In this document: positions 48,193 to 56,373 of the stretch, in pieces | Numbering within the stretch: position 1 is the stretch's first letter | Layout of the letters: every line of letters begins with the position of its first letter | Assembly: GCF_033542235.1 (NCBI RefSeq) | Contig: NZ_JAWRCU010000020.1 | Location: forward strand, 1-64,000 | From: JAWRCU01 sp033542235 | Lineage (GTDB): Bacteria > Pseudomonadota > Alphaproteobacteria > Rhizobiales > Rhizobiaceae | DNA: 64,000 nucleotides | Reading direction: 5' to 3' | The notes under the pieces: generated by a model | Told to the model about the DNA's origin: nothing | What the model saw: only the letters and a program-made list of their open reading frames with translations | Databases searched by the model: none | Translations under genes and position numbers: made by a program

Positions 48193-48558
48193 CTCGCCTG
48201 CGGCAGCCCTGATTTTCGCGCTCGCTGCTATCCTGCGTGAGCCAGTTACCTTTTGGCGGAATGCCGGAGGCGACGAAATGAATACACTGAGCACATCAGC
48301 AGCGACATTCGCTGGTGAGCAACTTCCTAGGCAATTCAATCGCGCGCCAAGACCTATCATAGTATTTATCAGACAAATATTGACTCCAATTTCGCGCTGC
48401 GCTTAGCTTGCCGCGGAAGCAGACGGGCAGGTTCGGCCGTGCATTGGAGGAGGCCGGGTGGCGTAGGGCCGTTCCGGCGTGGAACGATCAAATCGCGGCT
48501 CGTGAGCCGGATGCCCGTACCGAGTTTCCGGGAAATCCATCGCAACGGGAGGAATTTC
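48193..48558. other. Intergenic region between the two CUT2 importers
   Basis: About 365 bases without a supported gene. It holds a GntR-like site at 48366-48376 and the ribosome site GGGAGGA of the second binding-protein gene. The open frame before 48559 is not family-like. Confidence 0.4.
48366..48376. promoter_or_regulatory. GntR-type operator, site 3
   Basis: TTATCAGACAA, one mismatch from TNGTNNNACNA; its complement reads TTGTCTGATAA and shares the TTGTCTGA half with site 1. It lies 183 bases before the second importer. Confidence 0.45.
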
Positions 48559-49509
48559 ATGAAAATGAGAATAGCCATGTGCGCGCTTCTGATGGGCGCC
48601 GCATTTTCCGTGACGAGTGCTGTTGCCCAAGAGAAGAAGACGATGGCCTTCGTGGTCAACGGCGCCTCCGACTTCTGGAAAATCGCCGAAGCCGGCGTGA
48701 AGAAGGCTCAAGCGGAGCTGCCGGGCTACAAGCTGGAGCTCAAATATCCGGAACAGGCTGCGGCCGCCGTGCAGCAGCGCCTGATGGATGACCTCGTAGC
48801 TGCGGGCGTCTCCGCCATCATGGTGAGCGCGGTCGATCCAAAGTCCTCGACCGAGGCGCTGAACCGTATCGGTGGCCAGGTGCCGCTTTTCACCACCGAC
48901 AGCGACGCGCCCAATACCAACCGCATCGCCTATATCGGATCGTCGAACACCGATGCCGGCAAGCAGGCCGGCGAGATCGCGCTGAAGGCCATGCCGAACG
49001 GCGGCAAGTGCATCGGCTTCGTCGGGCTTCCCGGAGCCGACAACGCTCGCGAGCGCATCGAGGGCATGAAGTCGACGATAAAGGGCTCCAAGGTCGAGTT
49101 GATCGACGTGCGCGCCGACGACATTGACCAGACCCGCGCCAAGCGCAATGTCGAGGACGCGCTCGCCGCCAATCCGGACATCGATTGCATGGTCGGCTTC
49201 TACTCCTACAACACGCCCCGCATCTACGAGGTGCTGAAGGAAGCAGGCAAGCTCGGCAAGATCACCATCGTCGGCTTCGATGAGGACCCAATCACGCTTG
49301 GCGGTGTACGCGAAGGCACGATCGCTGCGACCGTCGTGCAGCAGCCCTTCGAGTGGGGCTATCAAGGCATGAAGCTGATGGCGAAGTATCTTGAGGGCGA
49401 CAAGTCGGTCGTGCCTGAGAACAAGCTGGTCATCATCCCCACCAAGGTCATCGACAAGGGCAATGTCGATGCGTTCGAGGCCGAGTTGAAGTCGCGCATC
49501 GGCGGCTGA
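48559..49509 (+). CDS. Sugar ABC transporter substrate-binding protein (type 1, RbsB-like)
   Basis: A 316-residue periplasmic binding protein. The signal is KMRIAMCALLMGAAFSVTSAVA, cleaved before QEKKTMAFVV. The ATG at 48559 follows GGGAGGA. It has the type 1 sugar-binding fold (NGASDFWKIAEAGVKKAQAE, TTDSDAPNTNRIAYIGS, IVGFDEDPITLGGVREG). First gene of the operon binding protein - RbsA-type ATPase - permease - SDR. Confidence 0.93.
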   Translation: MKMRIAMCALLMGAAFSVTSAVAQEKKTMAFVVNGASDFWKIAEAGVKKAQAELPGYKLELKYPEQAAAAVQQRLMDDLVAAGVSAIMVSAVDPKSSTEALNRIGGQVPLFTTDSDAPNTNRIAYIGSSNTDAGKQAGEIALKAMPNGGKCIGFVGLPGADNARERIEGMKSTIKGSKVELIDVRADDIDQTRAKRNVEDALAANPDIDCMVGFYSYNTPRIYEVLKEAGKLGKITIVGFDEDPITLGGVREGTIAATVVQQPFEWGYQGMKLMAKYLEGDKSVVPENKLVIIPTKVIDKGNVDAFEAELKSRIGG

Positions 49510-49521
49510 GCCTCGAAATAG

Positions 49522-49552
49522 AGCAGGCCGGCCATCTCCCAGTCGGCCTGCT
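49522..49552 (+). terminator. Hairpin between binding-protein and ATPase genes
   Basis: A nine-base perfect stem (AGCAGGCCG / CGGCCTGCT) with a 13-base loop and a short TTGT tail, 12 bases after the binding-protein stop. Likely a partial terminator or mRNA-end stabiliser that keeps binding-protein expression above that of the rest of the operon. Confidence 0.6.
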
Positions 49553-49595
49553 TTGTGCCTTGCAATATCCTCACCCGCCGCGCAATCTCACCCCC

Positions 49596-51104
49596 ATGTC
49601 TGCTCCATTCCTGGTAATGACGGGAGTCTCCAAGCAGTATCCCGGAATACGGGCGCTTGACGGAGTCGATTTCTCGATAGCCCCGGGCGAAGTCGTCGGC
49701 CTCGTCGGCGAGAACGGGGCTGGCAAGTCGACGCTCATGAAGATCCTCGGCGGTGTGATTGCGCCGAGCGCAGGCACGATCGAGCTCGACGGGACTCGGT
49801 TTCAGAGCCTGACCATCGCGGATGCGATGAAGGGCGGCATCGCCTTCGTGCACCAGGAGCTCAATCTCTTCGAGAATCTCAGCGCGGCCGCCAATATCTT
49901 CATCGGCCGTGAGCCGCTGACCGGCGGCTTCCTGAAGCTCGTCGACAACAAGGAACTGTCGAAGCGCGCCCGGCCGCTTCTGGCGCAGCTTGGCGCCGAT
50001 TTCGACCCCGACACGCCGGTCTCCGAGCTGTCTCTCGCCGAAATGCAGCTCGTCGAGATCGCCAAGGCGCTATCGCTCAAGGCGCGGCTGGTCATCATGG
50101 ACGAGCCGACCTCGAGCCTGACGGCTTCCGAGACGGAGCGGCTCTTGAAGGTGATCGCCCGGCTCAAGGCGGAAAATGTCAGCGTCATCTATGTCTCGCA
50201 CCGCCTCGGCGAAGTCGAGCACTGCGCGGATCGGGTCGTTGTGCTGCGTGATGGGAGGCGTGTCGCCGAGCTGAAGCGCGGCGAGATCGAGGCCGGATTG
50301 ATGATCCGCTACATGATCGGACGGGAGCTGAAGACGCTCTATCGCCCGCCGGCCGCTCGCGCGGGTGACGCGATCCTGGAGCTCGTCGGCATCAGGACGG
50401 CATACCGGCCCGACCAGGCGGTAAGCCTGACCCTCCGGCGCGGCGAGATCCTCGGCGTCGCCGGACTGGTCGGCTCCGGCCGCACCGAGCTTGCCCGCAC
50501 AATATTCGGTCTCGACAGGAGCGAAGGCGGCGAGATCAGGATCGGCGGCAAGCCGGCTCGCATCACCCGCTCGCGCGACGCCGTCGAGCAAGGCGTCTAT
50601 CTCGTGCCGGAGGACCGCAAGCGCTCCGGTCTGATCCTCGGCTTTCCAGTGCGCGACAACATAACGCTCGCCAACCTGCCCGCCCACGCGCATAGCGGCA
50701 TCGTCGATCGCAATTCCGAAGAGGGGGAAGCAGAGCGGCAGCGCAGCAGGCTCGACATCCGCACCCCCGGCAACTCGGTCGATGTCGGCTCCCTTTCAGG
50801 GGGCAACCAGCAGAAGGTAGTGCTGGGCAAATGGCTCTCCATGTCGCCGCGCGTGCTGATCTTCGACGAGCCGACGCGCGGCATCGACGTCGGAGCCAAG
50901 AACGAGATCTACCGCCTGATGCGCGAGCTTGCCGACAGCGGGGTCGGCATCATGATGATCTCCAGCGACATGGAGGAGATCATCGGCGTCAGCGACCGGG
51001 TCGCCGTGATGCATGAAGGGCGAATATCCGGCTTCCTCGACCGCACGGGTCTGAGCGAGCAGAGCATCCTGTCGCTGGCGGTCGGCCGCGACAGCGTTGC
51101 ATGA
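49596..51104 (+). CDS. Sugar ABC transporter ATP-binding protein (RbsA type, two domains)
   Basis: A 502-residue double-ATPase. Domain 1 has Walker A GENGAGKST and Walker B LVIMDEPTSSL. Domain 2 has the degenerate P-loop GLVGSGRTELART and the signature LSGGNQQKVVLGKWL, with Walker B VLIFDEPTRGID. This is the standard RbsA/XylG architecture. ATG 49596 is chosen over TTG 49560, although neither has a good ribosome site; translation may be coupled to the upstream hairpin region. Followed by the permease after 22 bases. Confidence 0.93.
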   Translation: MSAPFLVMTGVSKQYPGIRALDGVDFSIAPGEVVGLVGENGAGKSTLMKILGGVIAPSAGTIELDGTRFQSLTIADAMKGGIAFVHQELNLFENLSAAANIFIGREPLTGGFLKLVDNKELSKRARPLLAQLGADFDPDTPVSELSLAEMQLVEIAKALSLKARLVIMDEPTSSLTASETERLLKVIARLKAENVSVIYVSHRLGEVEHCADRVVVLRDGRRVAELKRGEIEAGLMIRYMIGRELKTLYRPPAARAGDAILELVGIRTAYRPDQAVSLTLRRGEILGVAGLVGSGRTELARTIFGLDRSEGGEIRIGGKPARITRSRDAVEQGVYLVPEDRKRSGLILGFPVRDNITLANLPAHAHSGIVDRNSEEGEAERQRSRLDIRTPGNSVDVGSLSGGNQQKVVLGKWLSMSPRVLIFDEPTRGIDVGAKNEIYRLMRELADSGVGIMMISSDMEEIIGVSDRVAVMHEGRISGFLDRTGLSEQSILSLAVGRDSVA

Positions 51105-51126
51105 AAGGGGCAGGGGAGGAACCAAG

Positions 51127-52143
51127 ATGGCGAACCGCAAGGACATAGGACTGCTCGTCCTCATCCTCGTCGTCGGGGCGGTCGTAGCCTTCATCAATCC
51201 GCGCTTCCTGTCGCCGGTCAACCTGTCGAACACGGCCAACCTGGTCGGCCTGTTCGGGATATTCGCGCTCGCCCAGGCTTTCGTCATCATCTCAGGCGGC
51301 ATCGAGCTGTCGGTCGGCTCGATCATTGCCCTGCTTGGCGTGGTCTTCATCGATCTGGTGGCAGGTGGCGCGGTTCACTGGACGGTCGCCGTCGTCATCG
51401 TCATCGCGCTCGGCTGCCTGATGGGGCTGGTGCACGGCTTCCTCATAGCCAAGGTCGGCCTGCAGCCTTTCGTGGTCACGCTCTGCGGGCTGCTCATCTA
51501 TCGAGGCGTCGCGCGCTACTACACGGACGACGCCACGGCCGGCTTTCCTTTCGGCGCGAGCTTCCCGACGCTTGAGTGGCTGACGACCGGCCGCATCTAC
51601 GGGATTCCCCTCAGCCTGATCGCTTTTGCAATCGCGGCCATCATCATGGGCACGGTCCTGCATCGCTCGGTGTTCGGCCGCTATCTCTACGCGGTCGGCA
51701 AGAATCAGGAAGCGGCGCGCTACAGCGGCATCTGCACGCCCTGCATCGTGATCTCCGCCTATGTGATCTGCTGCGGACTGACTGCCGTCGCGGCGATCTA
51801 CATCGCCATGTACACCCGCTCGATCTCGCCTTCCTCGCACGGCAATTTCTACGAGCTCTATGCGATCGCCGCCGCAGTACTCGGCGGTTGCTCGCTGCGC
51901 GGCGGCGAGGGATCCATCCTCGGGGTCGTGCTCGGCACGGTTCTCCTGCAAGTCCTGCAGAACCTCGTCAATCTGCTCGGCATACCGAGCTCGCTGAACT
52001 TTGCGGTGATGGGCTCCGTGATCCTGATAGGCGTGCTCGCCGACCAGCAGTTCTCCAAAGCCCGGGGGCTGGCCAAGAGACGGGCTTTCAGCGGCGCTGG
52101 AGCGCCTGCGGCCGGCGCGGTAGCAGCACAGGAGCGGGAGTAG
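51127..52143 (+). CDS. Sugar ABC transporter permease (RbsC type)
   Basis: A 338-residue inner-membrane permease. FVIISGGIELSVGSIIALLG and FGRYLYAVGKNQEAARYSGI are the family signatures. The ATG at 51127 has GGGGAGGA eight bases upstream, whereas the earlier in-frame ATG at 51097 overlaps the ATPase gene. The C-terminal tail is Ala-rich. Ends four bases before the SDR gene. Confidence 0.93.
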   Translation: MANRKDIGLLVLILVVGAVVAFINPRFLSPVNLSNTANLVGLFGIFALAQAFVIISGGIELSVGSIIALLGVVFIDLVAGGAVHWTVAVVIVIALGCLMGLVHGFLIAKVGLQPFVVTLCGLLIYRGVARYYTDDATAGFPFGASFPTLEWLTTGRIYGIPLSLIAFAIAAIIMGTVLHRSVFGRYLYAVGKNQEAARYSGICTPCIVISAYVICCGLTAVAAIYIAMYTRSISPSSHGNFYELYAIAAAVLGGCSLRGGEGSILGVVLGTVLLQVLQNLVNLLGIPSSLNFAVMGSVILIGVLADQQFSKARGLAKRRAFSGAGAPAAGAVAAQERE

Positions 52144-52147
52144 GCGG

Positions 52148-52915
52148 GTGAGTTATCCTTTGTTCAGCCTGGACGGGCGTCTGGCGCTCGTCACCGGCTC
52201 GGCACGCGGCATCGGTCTGGCGCTGGCCAGGGGCCTGGCCGAGCATGGCGCCCCGGTGGTCGTCAATGCCCGCACAGCAAGCGATGTCGCGGATGCAGCC
52301 GCCTCGATCTCATCTGCGGGACACAAGGCGTATCAATCTCTGTTCGACGTGACCGATGCGCGCGCCGTGGAGGCCGAGGTCGATCGCATCGAGCGGGAGA
52401 TCGGGCCGATCGAGATACTGTTCAACAATGCCGGCATCCAGCATCGTGCGCCGCTGGAAGAGTTCCCCGACGACAAGTTCCAGTCGTTGCTGCAGATCAA
52501 CATTGCCGGCGTCTTCAACGTTGGCAAGGCCGTCGCCAGGCGCATGATCCCGCGCCGGCGCGGCAAGATCATCAACATCGCGTCCGTGCAGAGCGAGCTC
52601 GCACGCACGAACATCGCACCCTACACTGCGACCAAGGGCGCGGTGCGCAATCTGACCCGCGGCATGTGCACGGACTGGGCGAAATATGGCCTGCAGATCA
52701 ATGCGATCGCGCCCGGTTATTTCCGCACGCCGCTCAACAAGGCATTGCTCGAGGACCAGGCGTTCAACGCCTGGCTCGAGCAGCGCACACCGGCGAGGCG
52801 CTGGGCGGACCCGCAGGAACTGGTGGGCGCCGCGGTGTTCCTCGCCTCCGATGCCTCGTCCTTCGTCAACGGCCACACGCTTTACGTGGACGGCGGGATA
52901 ACTGCGTCGCTGTAA
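52148..52915 (+). CDS. SDR-family oxidoreductase (gluconate 5-dehydrogenase-like)
   Basis: A 255-residue short-chain dehydrogenase. The cofactor loop TGSARGIG is at 16-23, NNAG at about 93-96, and the catalytic Ser/Tyr/Lys in IASVQSELARTNIAPYTATK. The overall pattern (ALVTGSARGIGLALA, PLNKALLEDQAFNAWLEQRTP) resembles gluconate/idonate 5-dehydrogenases, which convert sugar acids to 5-keto forms. GTG start four bases after the permease stop, so it is co-expressed with the importer and probably oxidises the imported polyol or sugar acid. Confidence 0.9.
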   Translation: MSYPLFSLDGRLALVTGSARGIGLALARGLAEHGAPVVVNARTASDVADAAASISSAGHKAYQSLFDVTDARAVEAEVDRIEREIGPIEILFNNAGIQHRAPLEEFPDDKFQSLLQINIAGVFNVGKAVARRMIPRRRGKIINIASVQSELARTNIAPYTATKGAVRNLTRGMCTDWAKYGLQINAIAPGYFRTPLNKALLEDQAFNAWLEQRTPARRWADPQELVGAAVFLASDASSFVNGHTLYVDGGITASL

Positions 52916-52919
52916 CTAT

Positions 52920-53090
52920 TCAGAGATTGTATTGCTCCCGGGCATATTTGCCGAGCCCGACGGAGTCGAGCCTGCTCAAGGGAGCCAGAAACGGCACCTG
53001 AATGACGCCGGGCGCGCGGCCGTCCGATGAGATGTCGGCAGCCCGGAGATGGATCTGCTGCCCGATCACGCGGATCGTGAAACTGGGATG
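52920..53090 (-). pseudogene. C-terminal coding remnant on the minus strand
   Basis: A 56-codon open frame without a start, bounded upstream by TAG, encodes IRVIGQQIHLRAADISSDGR, then APGVIQVPFLAPLSRLDSVG and a GKYAREQYNL end before TGA. It looks like the 3' end of a lost gene, lies in a gap that otherwise has none, and begins 30 bases after the hmuV stop on the same strand. I do not recognise the family. A short independent gene is less likely, as no start or ribosome site is present. Confidence 0.4.
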
Positions 53091-53119
53091 CTACGACACG
53101 CGGCTCGACGAGACCAGCT

Positions 53120-53932
53120 TCAAAAGCGTGTCAGCTTACCCGCGCTCGACGCCGTCTGCGGCAGCACGAAGGGGATGTCGCCGGCCGGCACCGTGCCGAC
53201 TTTCATGTGGCATTCGAAGACGCGGGCAATCAGCTCGTCCGACAGCACCTCGCGCGGCGTGCCGGACGCGGCGACGCTGCCGCGATGCAGGACCAGCATG
53301 CGGCTGGCGTACATTGCGGCAAGGTTGAGGTCATGCAGGATGGCGACGACCCCGCCGCCGCGGCGGGCGAAGTCGCGAGCGATCTCCATCACCAGAAGCT
53401 GGTGGCGGATGTCGAGGCTGGAGACCGGCTCGTCGAGCAGCAGGTAGCGCGGCTTGCCTTCGAGCACCGGCGCCCAGACCTGGCAGAGCACGCGAGCGAG
53501 CTGCACTCGCTGCTGCTCGCCGCCGGAAAGCTCTTGGTAGAAGCGGCCTCCAAAACCTGTGAGATCGACTTTGGCAAGGGCTCGGTCGGGCAGCCGCGCA
53601 TCCTCGCCGGCGAGCGCGCCCGAGCGGCCTGCCAACATGCCGAGCCGCACCACTTCGCGCACCGTGAAAGGGAAGGACAGGACAGTCGCCTGCGGCAGCA
53701 CGGCGCGGATGAGCGCTGCATCGCGCGGCTTCATCGTCCTGAGGTCGCGGGTATTGAAGAGGATTTCGCCTTGATAGGGCAAATCGCCCGAAAGCGTCTT
53801 GAGCAGCGTGGATTTGCCGGAGCCGTTCGGGCCGACGACGACTGCGATCTCGCCGGGCCGCAGCTCGAAATCAATGCCGGCGATGATCCGACTGCCGCCG
53901 ATGGATGCAGAAACATTTCGCGTGCTGATCAT
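53120..53932 (-). CDS. hmuV: Hemin ABC transporter ATP-binding protein
   Basis: A 270-residue ATPase. Walker A GPNGSGKST (about 34-42), signature LSGGEQQRVQLARVL, Walker B YLLLDEPVSSLD and His in ILHDLNLAAMYA identify the FecE/BtuD/HmuV type; the heme operon context assigns it as HmuV. It energises heme transport through the HmuU permease. Starts four bases after the hmuU stop. Last gene of the leftward hmuPSTUV set. Confidence 0.94.
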   Translation of the reverse strand: MISTRNVSASIGGSRIIAGIDFELRPGEIAVVVGPNGSGKSTLLKTLSGDLPYQGEILFNTRDLRTMKPRDAALIRAVLPQATVLSFPFTVREVVRLGMLAGRSGALAGEDARLPDRALAKVDLTGFGGRFYQELSGGEQQRVQLARVLCQVWAPVLEGKPRYLLLDEPVSSLDIRHQLLVMEIARDFARRGGGVVAILHDLNLAAMYASRMLVLHRGSVAASGTPREVLSDELIARVFECHMKVGTVPAGDIPFVLPQTASSAGKLTRF

Positions 53933-53935
53933 GTT

Positions 53936-55258
53936 TCAGATATCCGCCAGCCCGCGCCGGCGCAGCAGGATCCACAGGAACACAGGCGCGCCGGCTGCTG
54001 CCGTCACGATGCCGATCGGCAGCTCGGCCGGCGCTACGATCGTGCGGGAGATCGTGTCGGCGACAAGCAGGAGGCAGGCCCCGCCCAGCGCGGCAGCCGG
54101 CAGGAGCAAGCGATTGTCGGGACCTATTGCCAAACGCAGGAGGTGTGGCACGACGATGCCGATGAAGCCGATCGTGCCGCTGACGGCGACCGAAGCGCCG
54201 GTCGCGGCGGCAACGGTGAAGATCGCCGTATGTTTCAGGCTCTGCACCGGCACGCCGAGATGGCGAGCACTCGCTTCGCCGAGCGAAAGGCCGTTGAGGC
54301 CGCGCGCCAGAAAGGGCGTTACGGCAAGGGAGAGCGCCACGATCGGGCCGACCGCCGCGAGCTTCGCCCAGGTCGCTCCCGCCAGCGAGCCGAGGCTCCA
54401 GAAGGTCAGGTCGCGCAGCTGCCGGTCGTCGGCAATATAGACAAGCAGTCCGAGCAGGGCGCCGGCGAGCGCGGCGAGCCCTATGCCGGCAAGCAGCATC
54501 GTCGCGACCGAGGTCTGCCCCTGCCGGGTCGAGATGCGATAAAGCAGCAGCGTCACCGCAAGTCCGCCCAGGAAGGCAGCGAGCGGAAGCGCGTAGATGC
54601 CGGCGAGCGCCGCGACGGGCGCGAGCAGGGTTCCGCTGAGCACGATCATCGAGACGGCACCGAGCGCAGCGCCGGCCGAGACGCCGATCAGTCCGGGATC
54701 GGCAAGCGGGTTGCGGAACAGTCCCTGCATCACGGCACCGGAGACCGCGAGCGCAGCGCCGATCAGCACGCCCATCGCGACGCGGGGCATGCGGATATCG
54801 TAGATGATGATACGGTCGCGCTCGCTGAGCGGGGCGGGTGAGCCATTGGTGTGCGAGAGCCAGTCGGCAATTGCCCGCAGGAATGATGCGTCCGAGGCGC
54901 CGGCGGTGAGGCCGGCAAGTGCGATGACGATGAGAGCGATCGCGAGCAGGATGATGACGATGATTGCGCGGCCGGTACGGTCGCCTTCGAGAGTCGACCG
55001 ATCCTTCGGTCCGGACGCGCGGATAGGTCGGCGTTCTGTCGCGCCCCCCTCTGTCCTGCCGGACATCTCCCCCACAAGGGGGGAGATTGGACGGCCGTTC
55101 TGGTTTCGCCAATCGCGAACCGTGGAGATTAGCGAAACCATCGATGACAGCCGATCTCCCCCCTTGTGGGGGAGATGTCCGGCAGGACAGAGGGGGGCGC
55201 GACGCGCGCTGTCCTCTCCGTTTGGCTCAGATTGCATTTGGGTCGACGGCACGCGCAT
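53936..55258 (-). CDS. hmuU: Hemin ABC transporter permease
   Basis: A FecCD-family inner-membrane permease of up to 440 residues. The recognisable domain (about 94-440) starts AIIVIILLAIALIVIALAGL and includes RMPRVAMGVLIGAALAVSGA and GIVVPHLLRL. The first 65 codons contain a complete family B palindromic repeat (55041-55200) read in frame. Candidate starts are GTG 55264 abutting the hmuT stop, ATG 55258, ATG 55237, or ATG 55066 inside the repeat with GGGGGAG just before it. The normal family length (about 360-370) would favour the last one, so the true N-terminus is open. Confidence 0.88.
   Translation of the reverse strand: MRVPSTQMQSEPNGEDSARRAPLCPAGHLPHKGGDRLSSMVSLISTVRDWRNQNGRPISPLVGEMSGRTEGGATERRPIRASGPKDRSTLEGDRTGRAIIVIILLAIALIVIALAGLTAGASDASFLRAIADWLSHTNGSPAPLSERDRIIIYDIRMPRVAMGVLIGAALAVSGAVMQGLFRNPLADPGLIGVSAGAALGAVSMIVLSGTLLAPVAALAGIYALPLAAFLGGLAVTLLLYRISTRQGQTSVATMLLAGIGLAALAGALLGLLVYIADDRQLRDLTFWSLGSLAGATWAKLAAVGPIVALSLAVTPFLARGLNGLSLGEASARHLGVPVQSLKHTAIFTVAAATGASVAVSGTIGFIGIVVPHLLRLAIGPDNRLLLPAAALGGACLLLVADTISRTIVAPAELPIGIVTAAAGAPVFLWILLRRRGLADI
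55041..55200. repeat. Palindromic repeat, family B, copy 3 (inside the hmuU open frame)
   Basis: The same inverted ends and inner hairpins as copies 1 and 2. It is open in the hmuU frame, contributing a roughly 53-residue insert with segments LCPAGHLPHKGGD and PISPLVGEMSGRTEGG. Confidence 0.88.
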
Positions 55259-55264
55259 ACCCAC

Positions 55265-56356
55265 TCAATTCGCCGCCGCCGAACCATAGAGCTTGACTGC
55301 CAGCTCGCGCGCTGCCGCTGCTGTGCGCGGACCGAAGCCGAGCAGATAGGCGCCGTCCATCCTGATGAGCCGCCCGTCCTTGCCCGCCGGTGTCGAAGCG
55401 ATCGCTGGATGTGCAAGCAGGTCCGCATCCGAAGGGCCGCTCGGACCACCGCGCGACATCATCAATATGACGTCGGGGTCGGCCGTCACGATCGCTTCCT
55501 CCGAGAGCTGCCTGTAGCCCCGGAACTCCTTGATAGCATTCTCACCGCCAGCGAGTTTTATGATTGCGTCGGCTGCTGTGTCCGTACCCGAAGCGAAAAT
55601 CTTGCCGTCCTGCGCGGAGAGAATGAACAATACACGCTGCCGCTTGACGATGCCGGCCGCGCGCGCCTCGGCGGCGCCCAGGTCCTTGTCGACCGAGGCG
55701 GCGAGTTCCGCGGCCTTCTGTTCCTGCCCTATCGCCCGGCCGATAAGCCTAATCTTCGCAAGGATGCCTTCACGGTCGAAGGTCTCAGGCACGGTGAGAT
55801 ACGGCACCTTCGCCTTTTTCAGCACATCCACTGCTTCCCTGGGACCGCTGCCTTCGAGCGCAACGATCGCCGACGGATTGACCGAGAGCACGCCTTCCGG
55901 CGAAAGCGCCCGCATATAGCCAATGTCGGGCAGCTTGAGCGCCGCTTCCGGATAGACGCTGGTCGAGTCGCGGGCGATCAGCCGCCCCTCCTCGCCGAGC
56001 GCATAGAAGATCTCGGTGATCGAGCCGCCGATCGCGACGATATGCGAAGGGTCGGGCAGGGGACCGGTGGTTTCGTCGGCTGAAGTGACTGCGGGTGACA
56101 GAAGAGCTAACGAAATCAGGGCGAGCGATAGCACTGACAAACGCTTGAACGACGGCGCGCTGTCGCGCCCCCCTCTGTCCAGAGCTTGTCGAATGGGCCG
56201 GACATCTCCCCCACGAGGGGGGAGATCGCGCCGGCCGCCCGGACGGCACTTATTCTGCAACGCCGACAATTGGCGAAAACCGAAATCATAGCCGATCTCC
56301 CCCCTTGTGGGGGAGATGTCCGGCAGGACAGAGGGGGGCAACGTAGAGCGCGACAT
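55265..56356 (-). CDS. hmuT: Hemin ABC transporter periplasmic binding protein
   Basis: A periplasmic heme-binding protein. The signal peptide core reads SVLSLALISLALLSPAVTSA, followed by the binding fold (HIVAIGGSITEIFYALGEEG, GYRQLSEEAIVTADPDVILM, RTAAAARELAVKLYG). ATG 56356, 17 bases after the hmuS stop, gives 363 residues, but the first 65 or so are a family B repeat translated in frame ahead of the signal peptide, which would be abnormal for export. Shorter alternatives are TTG 56140 or GTG 56134, which leave a signal peptide with few N-terminal positive charges and no clear ribosome site. Confidence 0.87.
   Translation of the reverse strand: MSRSTLPPSVLPDISPTRGEIGYDFGFRQLSALQNKCRPGGRRDLPPRGGDVRPIRQALDRGGRDSAPSFKRLSVLSLALISLALLSPAVTSADETTGPLPDPSHIVAIGGSITEIFYALGEEGRLIARDSTSVYPEAALKLPDIGYMRALSPEGVLSVNPSAIVALEGSGPREAVDVLKKAKVPYLTVPETFDREGILAKIRLIGRAIGQEQKAAELAASVDKDLGAAEARAAGIVKRQRVLFILSAQDGKIFASGTDTAADAIIKLAGGENAIKEFRGYRQLSEEAIVTADPDVILMMSRGGPSGPSDADLLAHPAIASTPAGKDGRLIRMDGAYLLGFGPRTAAAARELAVKLYGSAAAN
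56165..56341. repeat. Palindromic repeat, family B, copy 4 (5' end of hmuT)
   Basis: Inverted ends as in the other copies, with about 17 extra bases (CAGAGCTTGTCGAATGGGCC region) in the left arm. It lies between the hmuS stop and the hmuT signal-peptide codons. Confidence 0.85.
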
Positions 56357-56373
56357 AAATTCAATGTCCGAGA

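Noticed and set aside
53207..54841. 544-codon plus-strand frame across hmuV and hmuU
   Set aside because: It is antisense to two genes with clear ABC-transporter motifs and has no recognisable domain.
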